NCBI GenBank assembly: GCA_023374025.1
Contig: SIJG01000004.1
Location: 1,423,226 to 1,487,225 of the forward strand
DNA from: Heterodera schachtii
Lineage: Eukaryota; Nematoda; Chromadorea; Rhabditida; Heteroderidae
Length of the DNA: 64,000 bases
Direction: 5' to 3'
Shown here: one piece after another, positions 26,840 to 39,247 of the stretch
Numbering within the stretch: the stretch's first letter is position 1
Layout of the letters: every line of letters starts with the position of its first letter
Program-made: the position numbers and the translations under genes
The notes under the pieces: model-generated
Database searches by the model: none
Told to the model about the DNA's origin: nothing
What the model saw: only the letters and a program-made list of their open reading frames with translations

Positions 26840-27683
26840 CTAATGCATCGCGGTGTCGTCGAATTCGTGTCTCTGCTGTTGAGCCAACCGCGGGGAAGAG
26901 GGACGCACAAAGAATCTGTTACGTTGCTGATAACCGTCGCGCAACGGCATCACCGGTGAGCACATCATCAGATGGAATTCCGTGTCGTGAAGCGGGACAA
27001 CGCTCAATGGAAGGTTGGGGTGGAATTTGTACTTGTGCGCGAACTGTTCATCCATAGATTGACTTTCCATCGACTTGATGGCACGGCATGGCTGAATGTG
27101 CTTGAACAGACCCACACAGCAACGCAATGGAATGCAGTAACCAATAATATGTCGAATGTCTAAATTCGCGTCTGATTTGGACATATAAATAAAAGGCGAA
27201 TGGTGCCAAAATAAAAAGGAACTAACTCTCTTGGAGATCAAATACTTGAATTCTGAAAAATAATATAAATTAATTACAAGAATTATGTACAATATAGTAT
27301 GAATGAAAATTAATGTGTTTATTTACTGGGCGCCCAATGTGTTTGGAATGTTGAAGGGGTCGACCATTAGGAACATGCCGCCACTGTCACACCCATTCGG
27401 GCTGATCGGTCGCTGTACTGCAGTGGAGGGTACGTATGTACGAGCACCATCTTGATGACGGGAAAAGGAGCTTCGTCGACCCGACGACGGTTCCGACGAA
27501 TAACTGCCGTTGCGACGTGTGTACGCCCGACCATTTGTGTTGTCGAAACGAACTTCGCGACTCCGATTTCCGTGCTGCCCATTTTGATTGGCTCGTGTTG
27601 AAAACTGAAACGAAGTGTACTCGGAATGGGCGAACACATTTCACCTTGCTGGAACGGAAATCCTGTTGAACTCGCTCGTGCAT
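26840..27683 (-). CDS. Unrecognised exons, probably 3' end of the Tudor-domain gene
   Basis: Three exons chain in frame on the minus strand. MHERVQQDFRSSK is joined over a 40-base intron to a Ser/Arg/Asn-rich disordered segment (27598-27324) containing RRNGSYSSEPSSGRRSS and ending NIPNTLGAQ. This continues IQVFDLQE, then NANLDIRHIIGYCIPLRCC and the basic C-terminus ending RHEFDDTAMH (TAG at 26840-26842). I do not recognise the C-terminal domain. The exons may continue the Tudor-domain gene upstream, whose last visible exon ends with a good GTATGTGAG donor at about 27910. However, the phase does not join cleanly, so a separate small gene starting at 27683 is possible. Confidence 0.5.
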
Positions 27684-27901
27684 AATGCGTCAACAAAAGT
27701 TCGAAAATTGTCAAATGAAAAAAATGAAAGCGCGTTAGGGTAAAGTAAAAAGCACAGTAAAATATGAATTAATGGTGAATCACCAAATCAGATAGAAGAA
27801 TGTAATGCAGATTCAAAATAAGAAAGGAATGATCATGATTCGAATAAATCCAAATTGAAAAATTTTAAAGTGTGTAAGCCAATGAAACAATTGGATGGGT
27901 C

Positions 27902-30900
27902 TCACATACTTCCACTCATCAAATCAATTTGCTTGCTGGTGCAAATTGAGAAAATCTGGCCTTTCAAGCGAATAGCTTCTCCGATTCTGTTTTGAGGCGT
28001 CTTAGAAAGTAGCTTTGCAACATACATCCCTATATATAACACAATTAGAAAATCTTTTTTTTTTGTTAACCAACCAAGTTCATGGAACTGTTTCGAATTG
28101 TTGGAGACTTGACTGACCGCTGTTTGATTTAACTGAGAAACGTTGTTCAGTATTTTTGGTTCATTAAAATGGTTTGGCTGGAGTTTGCGCATTTGAGTCA
28201 TTCCAAAATCCGGCACCACGTCATTGGTCTTCGTGTTTGACAGCAAATCAGCAAAATCATTAAAGCTCGACGTTAATTCACTATGTGGTGGTGCATTGTT
28301 GTCAACAAAATTAATGATTTGATACTGTTGTTGTTGTCGTTCCGTTTGTGAGTGCCAATCCGTTTGCGCTTTCAAAACATTGCTTGCAAACTGATTGTTT
28401 TGTGGCAATAGCTTCTCATTAGTAGGCAAATTGTGAGTTGACGCGTCGGCTCGAGGATTGTTCTCTTCAATTTTGATCAACGGGTCTTCAGAGAACGCCA
28501 TTTGTGAGGTGGATTGAGTAAGAAAGTTGGGCAAATTCTAAAACAACAGTTAGTAAATGTTAAAAAGAAGTGTGAAAAAGTCATCATCCGTGAACCATAG
28601 CCTCTGCTCTAAATTTACGACCATCTCACCTGGTCAGCGTCCAAAATAGACAAAGATCGCATTGGGAAAGAGTCGTCATCAAAGTTGTTGTTCCACGGCT
28701 ACAAAAACAACAAAAAAAAAAATAGTTAAAAAATATTTTGTAACCATCTGAGAGGAGATTTGGGCAGTCTTTGCAGAATCCTTGACTTCTTGCATGTTGC
28801 AGATGCGCCACATGGTACTGACTCTCGGGACCATCCAATCGCAGTGTTTTGGAAAACTTAATTCTTAATATAAACCTCAGGGCCTCTCACAAATGCCAAC
28901 CGTTTGAGGTGCACTTGATAAACCTTCTCCCAGTTGTAATCCCAATCGCGGAATGACACAACAGTACCCATTTCGACACTGTGACAGTAAAAGCGGATGT
29001 GATAGTCCTCCGCCATCGCCAATTCCCTGAGGCAGTAATTCGAACCAGGGGACGGAAAAGCGACGTAAGTTTCGACCTAAAGGAAAAGGTCTTTATGGGA
29101 CGCGTTTTCCGTACTAGACTAAAAACCTAATATTACCACAAATTCGCCATCACGCAGAATTATTATGGGTGACGGACTCTCGATTCTTTTGAGTATCCCG
29201 CCATATTGAACCTCATGTGGAGATTTTGTGCAGACATATTGCACTTTTTGACCCAATTCGGGCTGAAACCGATTAAGTTAAAAAAGAGAGACGGAATCAC
29301 ACTCACCCTTTGTGCACCCAATTTCACTGGAAAGCGTAATTCTTCCAACGGATATTCTGAAGACCAAATAAACACACATTTGTCATCGACACCAGTGACG
29401 AAAGCAAGCGGTTCCTTCGTTTTGTTAGACATTAGTGCAATAAAAAAGAAAATTATAAATTAGCGAAATGAAATAAAAATGCAAATATAAAAATGCGATT
29501 GCAACTAATAGCATATGTATAATGCTCTGTTCAGTTCTGACAATGAGATTTATTCACTAAATTTGTATCAAAACCGGAAAAATCAAACAGTGATCACTCG
29601 TCAATTGGTTAAACAAATTTTGGCTTGACAAAGCGCCACCTCGGAATACCACCTGACAACAAATCATCCTGGAAAGAAGTGTTTTATGCTTTGATGGTAG
29701 GAGACAAGCACTTGCCGTCAATTCTTCGTTGGGCTCGCAAAGCAAAGGCTGTTGCTTGGCGTCATAAATTGTTCGTGCGAACAGAGACGGAAGGTTGGAA
29801 CTGTTGCCGCTTCTGCAAAGTGTAATTTATGAAAAGACAAAATCGGTTCGATACATACGAATGGTGAAGAACGGACTCAATCGCCAGTCGATGAGCAATG
29901 GATTCTTCGGTACATTTCCTATTATCACTAACGCTTTTCTCACCATCCTCTGTCATCACTCCGTAAACATTTGCCTGAAAATTTGGCCATGATTTAGGCT
30001 AACGAAATAACAGCGACAAACGAACCCGCACATAATCGCAATAAGTACGCTCACAAAACCGACGACTTTCCCACACCGGTTCCACACGAAAAGTGTCGTA
30101 TTCGGCCATGATGCATTCCAAATTGTCCGTCATTCCAACGGGCCACGCTGACTGCCCATTTTTGAACCTGTAAAGAAATTGGCTTACATTGTTTTCACTG
30201 AATAATACTTTGAAAAGCATTGCACATGGCCAAATTTAAACAGCGAAACAGGAAATGCCTGCCACGGATACCAGTAAAGTTGAGGGTCCATTTTAGCCAA
30301 GCATTCCTAAAAGAACTTTTGAGTGTAAAGTAGAAGTGTTCCTGGCCTCACTGAATTCATCCACGCCCCGTATCCTTCGTCAATGAAATGAACGTAAGCA
30401 AACTGATAACAGCGTTCACTACGCGCATTCACCACCTCCACCAGTTGAGTAATCTTAATATATATTAGATAAATCAATTTGAATTTAGTTTTTGTTACAT
30501 ACTCTTCCTCGAGAATAAACATTTTCCTCAAGCGGTGCCATCACATATTTATAAAGTTGGATTTCCGAAGAAAAGGGCGACGAAGAGGAAGAACCAACTC
30601 CTTCGTCCTCACTCGAAGCAGTCTCTTCAGATTCGTGTCTTCTCTTGTTTCGTGCATCAGATGAATTTATTAACTCCAACGCACTCAACGGCTCGCTAAA
30701 ATGAGAGACTAATAAAATGGATTTTAATTAATGCATTTTACGTTAGATGAATTTGCAGTTGATCAGTTATATGATTGTGCAGTTTGAACCATACACAGTT
30801 GGGTGATTGAATGTGAGCCAACTTGCAAATTGCTGATGACCCAGAAAGAACAATACGATGAATCTGGATATTTTTTACAATTCAATATTAAAGACGTAGT

Positions 30901-31035
30901 ATATATGTTTGTAAGATTATTTCATTAAATAACACAATTTGCCTTTTCCTCATCCGTTATCAATTCACGCTGACGTCGGCCAGGTCCTTCCAAACGCTTA
31001 AGAATCGGAGAATTTGACCGGTTACAAGAAGACAT
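27902..31035 (-). CDS. Tudor-domain protein (RNA-silencing type, identity tentative)
   Basis: From ATG 31035-31033 the protein starts MSSCNRSNSPILKRLEGPG. A GC-donor intron follows. Then KLAHIQSPNCVWFKLHNHI matches the entry of an extended Tudor module ('H..SP..FW..L'). Next is an acidic Ser/Glu linker, then YVMAPLEENVYSRGRV and YQFAYVHFIDEGYGAWMNSV, the beta-barrel of a Tudor domain with the VxFIDxGxxxWV pattern. More exons follow (WESRRFCERTYCDYVRVRL; VGMTDNLECIMAEYDTF; a DWDYNWEKVYQVHLKR segment; a Gln/Asn-rich region at 28534-28080). Tudor modules of this kind bind methyl-arginine on Argonaute partners. C. elegans EKL-1, an RNAi factor, is one candidate relative, but I cannot confirm it. 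Several junctions near 28840-28870 do not resolve in one phase, so the model is partial. Confidence 0.6.
30864..30942 (-). other. GC-AG intron in the Tudor-domain gene
   Basis: GAGGAAAAG|GCAAATTGTG to TATCCAG|ATTCATCG keeps phase 0 and joins the N-terminus to the first Tudor strand. Confidence 0.65.
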
Positions 31036-34000
31036 TCCGGCACTTTCACTGTTTAGTGAGCCCGATTTTTGGTTCTACAGTCTGTTAAGAAATTATATGT
31101 AGGTCCAAGAATTTTTTCTACTTCACAGGTCGTTTTCGCGCCAGCCCGAAGGCGCCGCTCGGCAAACTTTGAAAATTTGAGTGTGGTTTGTTAATTAACA
31201 GATTTTACACCAAATACATAATGCCATAAATTAATTTTTAAAAAAGTGTAAAAAATTTCAAAAAATTGTAAAATTTGAATGTTTTTTGTTAATCATTCTG
31301 ATTTTTGGATATGGTATGGTCCTGGTCCGGGTTTTAAAAATTCCGCGTTCAACTTATCAATAATGACCAGCAGGGTTTCCGTCCGAAATTCATTTGCTGT
31401 CGAAATCAGGCACAGATAGTGAGAAAAGATGAAATAGCTTACTGTCGAAATCGAAATCACTGATTCGAAACCAATCACTGTCGAAAAGACATAGCGCCGG
31501 CGGGGGTGGGATCCCAAGGATTTCATCCCCATCCCCCGTTTTTCCTATACCCGAAAAATGGGATTGCAGAAGCAGCAAACCAAGTTAAAATATATTTTAC
31601 GTTCGTTTCAGGCCATTTTAAATTTTGGAAAAAATATGCATGTGAATTAATTATTACACGCCCTATTAATAATAATCCAAATATAATATTTACAAATGTT
31701 CCCACAATTAGAAAGACAAACAAATCATTAACAAATTATCGACGTTTGTTTATGTGTTTTCTGCGTTTATTATTTTCAGGCCCAAAAATTCAATTTAAAT
31801 TTAATTTAATAATTTACAAATAATTATGAAAGAATTTTTAATTTTTCTGATGCCAAACTTTACTGTCGCCACTTTCATTTTTCAAATATTCCATAAAATG
31901 CGCTTTGGCAATGTCATCAAATTTTCGTCCCCTCAAGCGTTACCATTTATTTCTGTTCAAAATGTCAAATGCTGAAAAATTACGCAAATTTTTTTGGTTG
32001 GTAGGGAAAGAAGATGAAGAATTTGTGCCGTAATTTAATCTGTCGTTTTTAGTGGTTGGACTGCCGGGGGGGGGGGGGGGGAGGGATTTTATCCGTCGGG
32101 CGAATTGCCCCCCCCCCCCCCTCCGCTTCTCTTCTCTTTCTGTGCTTTTTCTCTCTTTGGTCAGTCCCAAGTCCCAACGGCAGCAAAACACAACAAACAA
32201 CCTTTTTCACCTGTTTTTCTTCCGTCCGGTATTCTCAAAGTTTTGCTCACCTCAAATGAATGAAAAAAAGTGTGGAGTGGCGGGGAAATGAAAGGTTAGG
32301 GGGGGGGGGAGGGGGGAGGGCAAGTGGGTAATTTGGGGAGGGGAGGGGAGAAGGACCCCCCATTCCGGGAGGGGGGGGGGGGGGGGGGTAAAAAGGGACA
32401 GGGAATCTGAGGAATGGAATGAAAAGCAGCAGGGGGAGGGGGGGGGGGTGTCTATGCCCCCCTCCCCCTCTGCTCCCCCCCCCCCCCCAGGGAAAGAATT
32501 GGGGAATTGGGGGGGGGGGGCAATGGCTGTACTCTCTCTGCTTTTTCTCTGCTTACCCTTTTCATTTATCAACTCACAACAGCTTTACAGGTTTTCATTC
32601 CTTTAACAAATTTATTTATTTAGTAAATCAAAATAAATGAATTGCTTTTAATCATTTCGCTTTCTTTGTTTTCACTCAAATTGAAATGCATAAAAAAGCA
32701 TTTCCCAATCAAAAGACTCATCGCCTATTTCTTTAAGCTGCTGTGGAATGCCATTCTTTGTTAAAGGCAATTTATCAGTTTCAGTGCCATTGGGCAAGTC
32801 AATGGCCAAGCTAATTACTCCCATTAAATGGAAAAAGATTGCTCAGGGGCACAGTAAATGATTTCTAGCAAATCCGGTCAAAACACCCGGTTTAGTTCGT
32901 TTTTATTCCGGCATTACGCGCCGTTGCCAATAAAATTAAGAGCATTTACACGGCGGACATTGCCGACGAAGCCAAAAAAGGAAAGGATTTGCCTTCGAGG
33001 GATGAAAAGTTCTTCATTAGCTTCGCCATTTGTTTTTCCATTTTCTCCAATGTTTTAAATTCTTTTTTAAATTGCCGTTTCAAATTTAAAAACCGCAAAT
33101 TAATCTAATTGGTTCGGTTATTTTAAAATGTATGGCTTAGACGTCACATTAATACATAATAAATTGGATTTATTGACACACGCAAAATATTAATTAATTT
33201 TAGCAAACTAAGAACTCTTTTTGCCTTGCTCTGACAATGCGTTTGAAGCTTTTAATTTCATTTTTCATCATTAGCCTTAAATTGAAATTCGATTAAAATA
33301 TTATTTTATTTTAATTTTATTTCCCACAGTTTTTCGAATGTCAGCAAAGCAAACTTTCCATTAGCTTATGAATTCGTTTTGTACACTCTTTTTAACATTT
33401 TCTCATTTATGTAAATTCTCCAAATGTGAGAAAACCCTATCGACGGAATGAAATTCAAAGAATTCCCGCAATTATTAATTACCATTAATTGTTTCCCCGG
33501 GCCTTTTTTCCTAAGGTCTGAGCTTTTCATTTACCATAAATCCATAAGATGGCGTTACTAATGTTGCATATTCATTCAGCATTCATTTTAATACCTTTAC
33601 AAAGGTCCATTTCCAATTTTTGTTTCAAATGGTAATTTTTAAGGCTATCAAAATTTAGGGTGGAGCGCCTAATCCTAAAAAAAGATTATTTTCAGAAATA
33701 ATGCTAATTGGTTGATCTTTTAAGCATTGGGATGGATTTGGATGGGATTGAGTTGGCCGGGACGGAGTTGGCGCGACAGAATTGGCCCCCTCCTTTCCCC
33801 CCCCCCCCCCCCCGCCCCCTCCAAATACCCCGCGGCATTTTCTCACAAGTCACAACGCCCACTTCCTTCTCGTATTATTTGGAAAATGATTGCTTCCGGG
33901 ATCACGCCAATGTTTTTAATTTTGCGAATTTAAAAACCAAAAATTCGATAAAATAAATTCATAAATTTCTTTAAATTTATTTCCCTTTTTTCGAAATTTT

Positions 34001-34484
34001 GAAAAGGTCATTTAAATTTTTCTCTTTTTATTTTTTAAAATTGGCCATTCATTGGCAAAAATTTCGTAGTTAAGAAAAATGACAGCTAATAAGCAATTCA
34101 ACAACAGCTTCCTTTTCCCCTCATTTGTCGTCGTTTAAATTCTGTTAGCAACCATTTCGCTTACTTTTGTTTGGTGTCAAAATTTGTTGCGGCACAAAAA
34201 AAAACTTTTAAATTTAAATGACAAAAATTACAACAAAAAAAAAGAAGAAAATAATAGAAAGGAAAGTGTTGAACATTAGACATTCAATTTGCGTTTTTTA
34301 GGCTAATAAAATTTTCAAATTTAATTCCCTGGAAAGCATTTGATAATTAATTGTCCATTGGTTCCGTTTGCCATTTGTCGATGCTTTTCCCTCCGATGCT
34401 TTTCCCCTAAATCCGTTTCATTTCCCCCAATTTCGGCACCATTGCGCCTTCCGTCACTTTCTTCGCCTTTTTTGACAACGACAG
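31036..34484. other. Gene-poor region with long poly-G/poly-C tracts
   Basis: About 3.4 kb without a convincing gene. Runs of 9-18 G or C occur near 32067, 32110, 32297, 32370, 32439, 32476, 32510 and 33797. The rest is AT-rich. The open frames here are proline- or glycine-rich translations of the homopolymers. The region would include the promoter and first exon(s) of the GPCR gene, which I could not place. Confidence 0.6.
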
Positions 34485-37400
34485 TCCTCCCATTGGCTCC
34501 CCCGCTTCTTCTTCCCTTTTTGCCACTTCTGCTGAACTGTTCGAATATTCGGAAACTCCTTCGCTTTTCGGCACTTTCGCTTTGTTTCTCCTCCCTTCGC
34601 TTCTGTGCGCTTTTGGCTTCGTTGGTCCGTTTTTTTGTCTAATTTGTCGGGGAATTAATGATTAATGCGCTTTAATTCTTTTCATTGTACATTGTTCATA
34701 TTTAGGCAATCTGCTCGTTCTGATTTCCATTGGAATTGAGCGGCGATTGCAAAGTTTGTCCCTCCCATCCCATTTTCCCCTCCTCCTCCCTTCCCCCTCT
34801 TTTTCCCTCCTTTTTTGGCTTTTCCCCCCTCCCCCCCATCCCTCCTTTTTTGGCTTTTCCCTCCCCCCCCCCCCCCCCCCCCTCCTTTCCTCCCATTTTC
34901 CCTCCCTCTTTTTTTGGCTTTTCCCTCCCCCCCCCCCTCCTTTCCCCCCATTTTCACCATTTTCTTTCAGATTCCACCAATTACTTCCTCTTCTCTTTGG
35001 CCCTTGCCGATCTGCTCGTTTGTGCCGTGGTGATGCCTTTCTCCATTTTGGTTGAACTTGGCAATGGTTTGGCTGCGCTTTTGCCCAAATGTCTCAAATT
35101 TCGAATTGCTTTTCCCCCAGGGGTTTTGCCGTGGACATTCCGCTGGGGCTTCTTCTCTTGTCTCGTGTACACTTATGCCGATGTGTTCCTCTGCTCTTGC
35201 TCCATCGTCCACATGACTGTGATCTCTTTCGACAGATATTTGGGTAAATTTTCAAAATTATATTTTTTTTAAACGTTGGCATTTGCCGTATTTCAAAAGT
35301 TCCAATAAATTTTCAGGCGTTTCTCAACCCCTCAAACGGCACAACAAACGCAAGCGAATTGTTTTGATGAAGATTTTTGTTGCTTGGGTTCTGTCCACCA
35401 TAATCTCTTCACCGTTGGCCATTCTCTCTTTTGTGGAACAGCAGAATATTTTGATGGTCCGTTTAATTCCCAAATTCATACGGTATCCATCCAATTGCAT
35501 ACGGTACTTTCCCTGTTCAGGAAAATCGTTGCGGTATTCGTTCTCGCTTTTTCATGCTCTATGGTTCTGGTGGGTCGCTTTTTGCTTTAAATTTTTGAAT
35601 TCGCTCCCCAATTTCGCCCTTTTCTCAGTGTTTTCCTTTCTCATCCCTTTGGCCATTATGGCAATTACCACCAGCCGAACGGCCCATTTGCTGCAGCGTC
35701 AGGCTCTTCTGTTGGGCTCCGGCAATTCCTTCGGCGGACTGCGCCGAATTATGGCACCGCAGCGCAAAATGGGCGGACAGGCGCCGATGATGTTCATCGC
35801 CAACTTCAGCGGGGGCTTTGCCAACAGCAGCACCGGGAGGAGCAGCAATACGACGACGACGACGAACAGCAGGTGGCCAAATGGAACAGAAGGACAAGCC
35901 GAACAAAAGAATGGCACGGGAGGGGGGGGGGGCTAATACGACCCCTCAGTGATTAGCGAGCTGAGAATTTTTAAGAACGATTTCCAATTTTCAGTGGCAG
36001 CAGAAGCCGGCCACTCCCACAGCCGACGAATTGTAATCTTTTCTTTAGTTTATCGCCTTTTAAATTGAAAGTGATCAGCTGATCTGATCAGTTTAAACAA
36101 TTGACAAAGGTCACTCCCATCGTTTGTCCCTTTGCGCCGCTTCGCCCCTGCGGCGGATGCAAAGCCAAAGTGCCGCAAACTCTCCCGCAACGATCTCCCG
36201 AATGGGGGAAAAGCAATGTGCCATTGTTCAGCAACAAAGAAGCGATTTGAACTCACCGATCATCAAAATTTTGCCAGTCGCAACCGACGAAAAAATGAGA
36301 AAAGAGGCAAAAAAATATAAAAAAATAAGCGGGATTAATTTAATAATCAACAATTTAGGGTAATTTCTCCAGTAAAAATAACGATGCTTCTCGCCATTTT
36401 GTCTCAAAAAGTTCGTCGAATGAATGCGACGAATTTTTGCAAAATAAAAATCAGCAAAAAATACAGAGAAAAAGGTAAATTGATCGGATTATACTCACCG
36501 ATCAGAACAACAAAAGGCCTTCTTCTTAATTAGTTCGCTTTTCGGCTCGTCTCTTTGGTCTAAAAGTTTGTTGCGAAAATCAACCGGAAGTATCGGCGGC
36601 GATTCGTCGCAAACGGCGAACGCGCGGCAGCGCCGCCGGCGCAGAGTCCGCCGGGGGAGGGCAAAACGGACGGCGGAATTGGCATCGGAACAAAAAGCGA
36701 CGAGAGTGAGTAATTAAGGGGTAATTAGGCTGACAATGAGTCGGCCCCTTTGAGGTGCTCATCGTCGTGTTCTCCTCATTTTTCATCTGTTGGACTCCGT
36801 TCTTCGTCCTCAACATCGTTGTGGGCCTCTGCGGGTTGCAGCAGTGCGTTTTTCCGAGTTGGGCTTCGCTCTGCGCCCTTTGGTTCGGCTACTGCTCGTC
36901 CACCGTAAAATGAAAATAATAACGCGCCATTTGACCACCACACTTTCTTCCCCCACAAGGTGAACCCGATCATCTACACAATCTTCAACAAACGCTTCCG
37001 CGAAATGTTTCTTCGCATTTTAAAGTGCCATTTTTGTGCCCTTTCGCCTTTTCCGCCGTGGCACCAATCCGCCGACGGGCAATGCCTTTTGGCCCACTTG
37101 GACAGATGCAAATTTGTACAAGTAAATGACGTTTCCTTCGTCATTGCGTACTCTCTTTCCAAAACTGCAGTTCATCCTGTGCACACCAAAGTCGCACCGA
37201 CGACAAGGGCATAATTGGCACGGCCAACCGAGTAACGGCACAGCGCAGGCGCAGTTACGCCGCTGGCATGCCGATTCATCGTGGAACGGTAGGCCAAAGC
37301 CAAAACAGCTTTTGCCAATCATTCCTTTTCATTTCAGTGCCAACCCGTTACAAATTCCTCCACAAAATTTCGTCGTTCTACGCTCTCCGTCCAAAAAACG

Positions 37401-37891
37401 GCCTTTGGCATCTCCGTGGACGGCATTAAGCACCAATTTGTTTTGTCGCATCCACCGAGCATCGCTGAAGGCGGCACAAAGCCATTGTTTCGGCTGATTG
37501 GGGCCGCCAATCGAATGCGAAAACTCAGTGCGGAGGACAACAGCAACGGACAAAGTCAAGAAACGTCGAAACTGTACACGGTGGGACAGAAAAGACAGTT
37601 TAAAAATGGGGGGCTAATTGAGCTTAGCCTTCGGTCGAAATTTGACCATTTAAATTAATTTAAAAGGCTAACATTTTCTCGGCATCGTCCCAAATTTGAC
37701 AGATTAGTGACTCTGAGGAGAAGGACGAATTGAACGTGAACAGCAGCTCATTGGAGGAGAGCAACGGAGAAGAGGAAAAGCCGGGGCCTCGGAAGAAATC
37801 ATCGGCACGAACGGCAAAAGAGGCAAATTGGGAAAGGCATTCCCAACTCAAATCTCAAAGTGATGCCAACTTTTGGAGGGCGTCGCACTGA
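34485..37891 (+). CDS. Rhodopsin-family GPCR, aminergic type (N-terminal exon not found)
   Basis: Receptor for a biogenic amine such as serotonin, dopamine or octopamine. Exons chain to all seven helices. TM1 is FALFLLPSLLCAFGFVGNLL. TM2 is FSLALADLLVCAVVMPF with the conserved Asp. TM3 contains YADVFLCSCSIVHMTVISFD followed by RYLG, where the Asp of ADVF is the amine-binding 3.32 position and DRY is intact. TM4 follows a VSQPLKRHNKRKR loop. TM5 is VFSFLIPLAIMAITTSRT. Intracellular loop 3 is long and basic. TM6 is QKATRVLIVVFSSFFICWTP with the CWxPFF motif, and TM7 carries NPIIYTIFNKRFREMF. The intron between TM1 and TM2 (34753-34970) is almost pure poly-C and poly-T. The acidic/serine-rich tail ends at TGA 37889-37891, though an alternative last exon to 38208 is possible. 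Subtype cannot be assigned, but the TM3 and TM6 motifs resemble 5-HT and dopamine receptors. Confidence 0.82.
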
Positions 37892-38225
37892 TCGCAATGA
37901 ATTGCGTCGCATTTGGCCACACTTTGCGCAAAATGTCGTCGCAACGCATTGCGCGGTCGCTTTCCAACGTACATTTGGAACAGCAGCCGAAAAACGACTG
38001 TCGCGTGAGGCGCGACGGCACCGCGCGGCACAGTTTGCTGACAGTGCCCGGCGGCGGTGCCATCGCTTCGGATGAAAGTGCTGTGGGGCAGCAAAACGCA
38101 ACGGCACTTTGGGAGGGGGACGGAGTGGCGAAGTCGAAGACTGAAAAAGAACAGTGTTGGCACAAACGGCACCAGTGGAGGCACCCAAATCATCAAAAAA
38201 TTGGGTAGGAAAATGGGGGGGGGGG

Positions 38226-38332
38226 GTCGCATCCAAGGACAAACTCGGGAATTAATTAAGGGAGACGCATCCAAGGACAAACTCGGGAATTAATTAAGGG
38301 AGACGCATCCAAGGACAAACTCGGGAATTAAT
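38226..38332. repeat. Tandem repeat, three ~38-bp units
   Basis: Each unit contains CGCATCCAAGGACAAACTCG then GGAATTAATTAA. The copies are nearly identical, so the duplication is recent. It lies just after the GPCR gene. Confidence 0.85.
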
Positions 38333-39247
38333 GAACCCATTTTCAATTGTTAAAATTAATTGACTCTGACAATTGGCCATTCTTCTAATTTTTTACAAAT
38401 TTTGTTATGCCAGGCAAATGTAATAAAATATGGACAAATGGACGAATTGTCCTAATAATTTTTTTTTTTCAGAAAATACAAAGAAAAGGGGCAAAAGCGT
38501 CGGAAGTGAAGTCAATTCGAAAGAAAATGGCCAATGTTCGAACGCGGAGACTGAACGTTTTTTCACAAGACAAATTCATAAAATAAGTGCGAAAACAGCG
38601 AAAATTTAGTCATTGAAAATATTTATTAAAAAAGTGAAAAAATTAACGGACGAAAGAAAATTCGAAAAAACAAAATTCCGTAATGAATTTGGCAAATAAT
38701 CATCATAAATAATAATAGAATTTGGGATTTTCATTTACAACAAATCCGAAATAATTAAAGAATTTAAAGCAACAAAAAATTGAAAATTCTCTTTTAATTG
38801 AAATTAAAAAACAATCAAAAAACGCAAAAAAATTTATTCACTGTTGCAGTTGCAAATTAAGTACATTTCATGCATTTCCAAGGTGTAACGCTAATAATAC
38901 GATTTTCGGCAAGAATATTTTTAAGATTGGAGGCGACACTTTTTGTTTTTTTTTTTCAATTTTTTAAATTTTGCTACATTTTGTTAAAATTTCTCAAAAA
39001 CTTGTCAAATATTTATCAAAACATATTATAAAAATTTAAAATATTTTAGATTTTATATACGAAACTCTTAAATGTTTTTATTTTTATGGGTATTGACGTC
39101 AAAATGAAATATATATTTTTTTGTGCTTTTTTTATTAATTATATAAATAATTTGTTAGCATTTGCTTTGAAATTCAAATGCTTTTCCTTTGGCACTGTTT
39201 TTCCCATTTATGGCATTCTTTTCTTTTCTTTTTGGCATTTTTGGTTT
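38333..39247. other. AT-rich intergenic DNA
   Basis: Convergent intergenic space between the GPCR (+) and the nuclear-receptor gene (-). No gene or structured repeat was seen. Confidence 0.6.

Noticed and set aside
32252..32640. Proline- or glycine-rich open frames
   Set aside because: Produced by poly-C/poly-G homopolymers. No conserved segment on either strand.
34682..34960. Gly/Lys-rich minus-strand protein
   Set aside because: Antisense of the poly-C/poly-T intron of the GPCR gene, whose TM1 and TM2 exons flank it in the plus direction.
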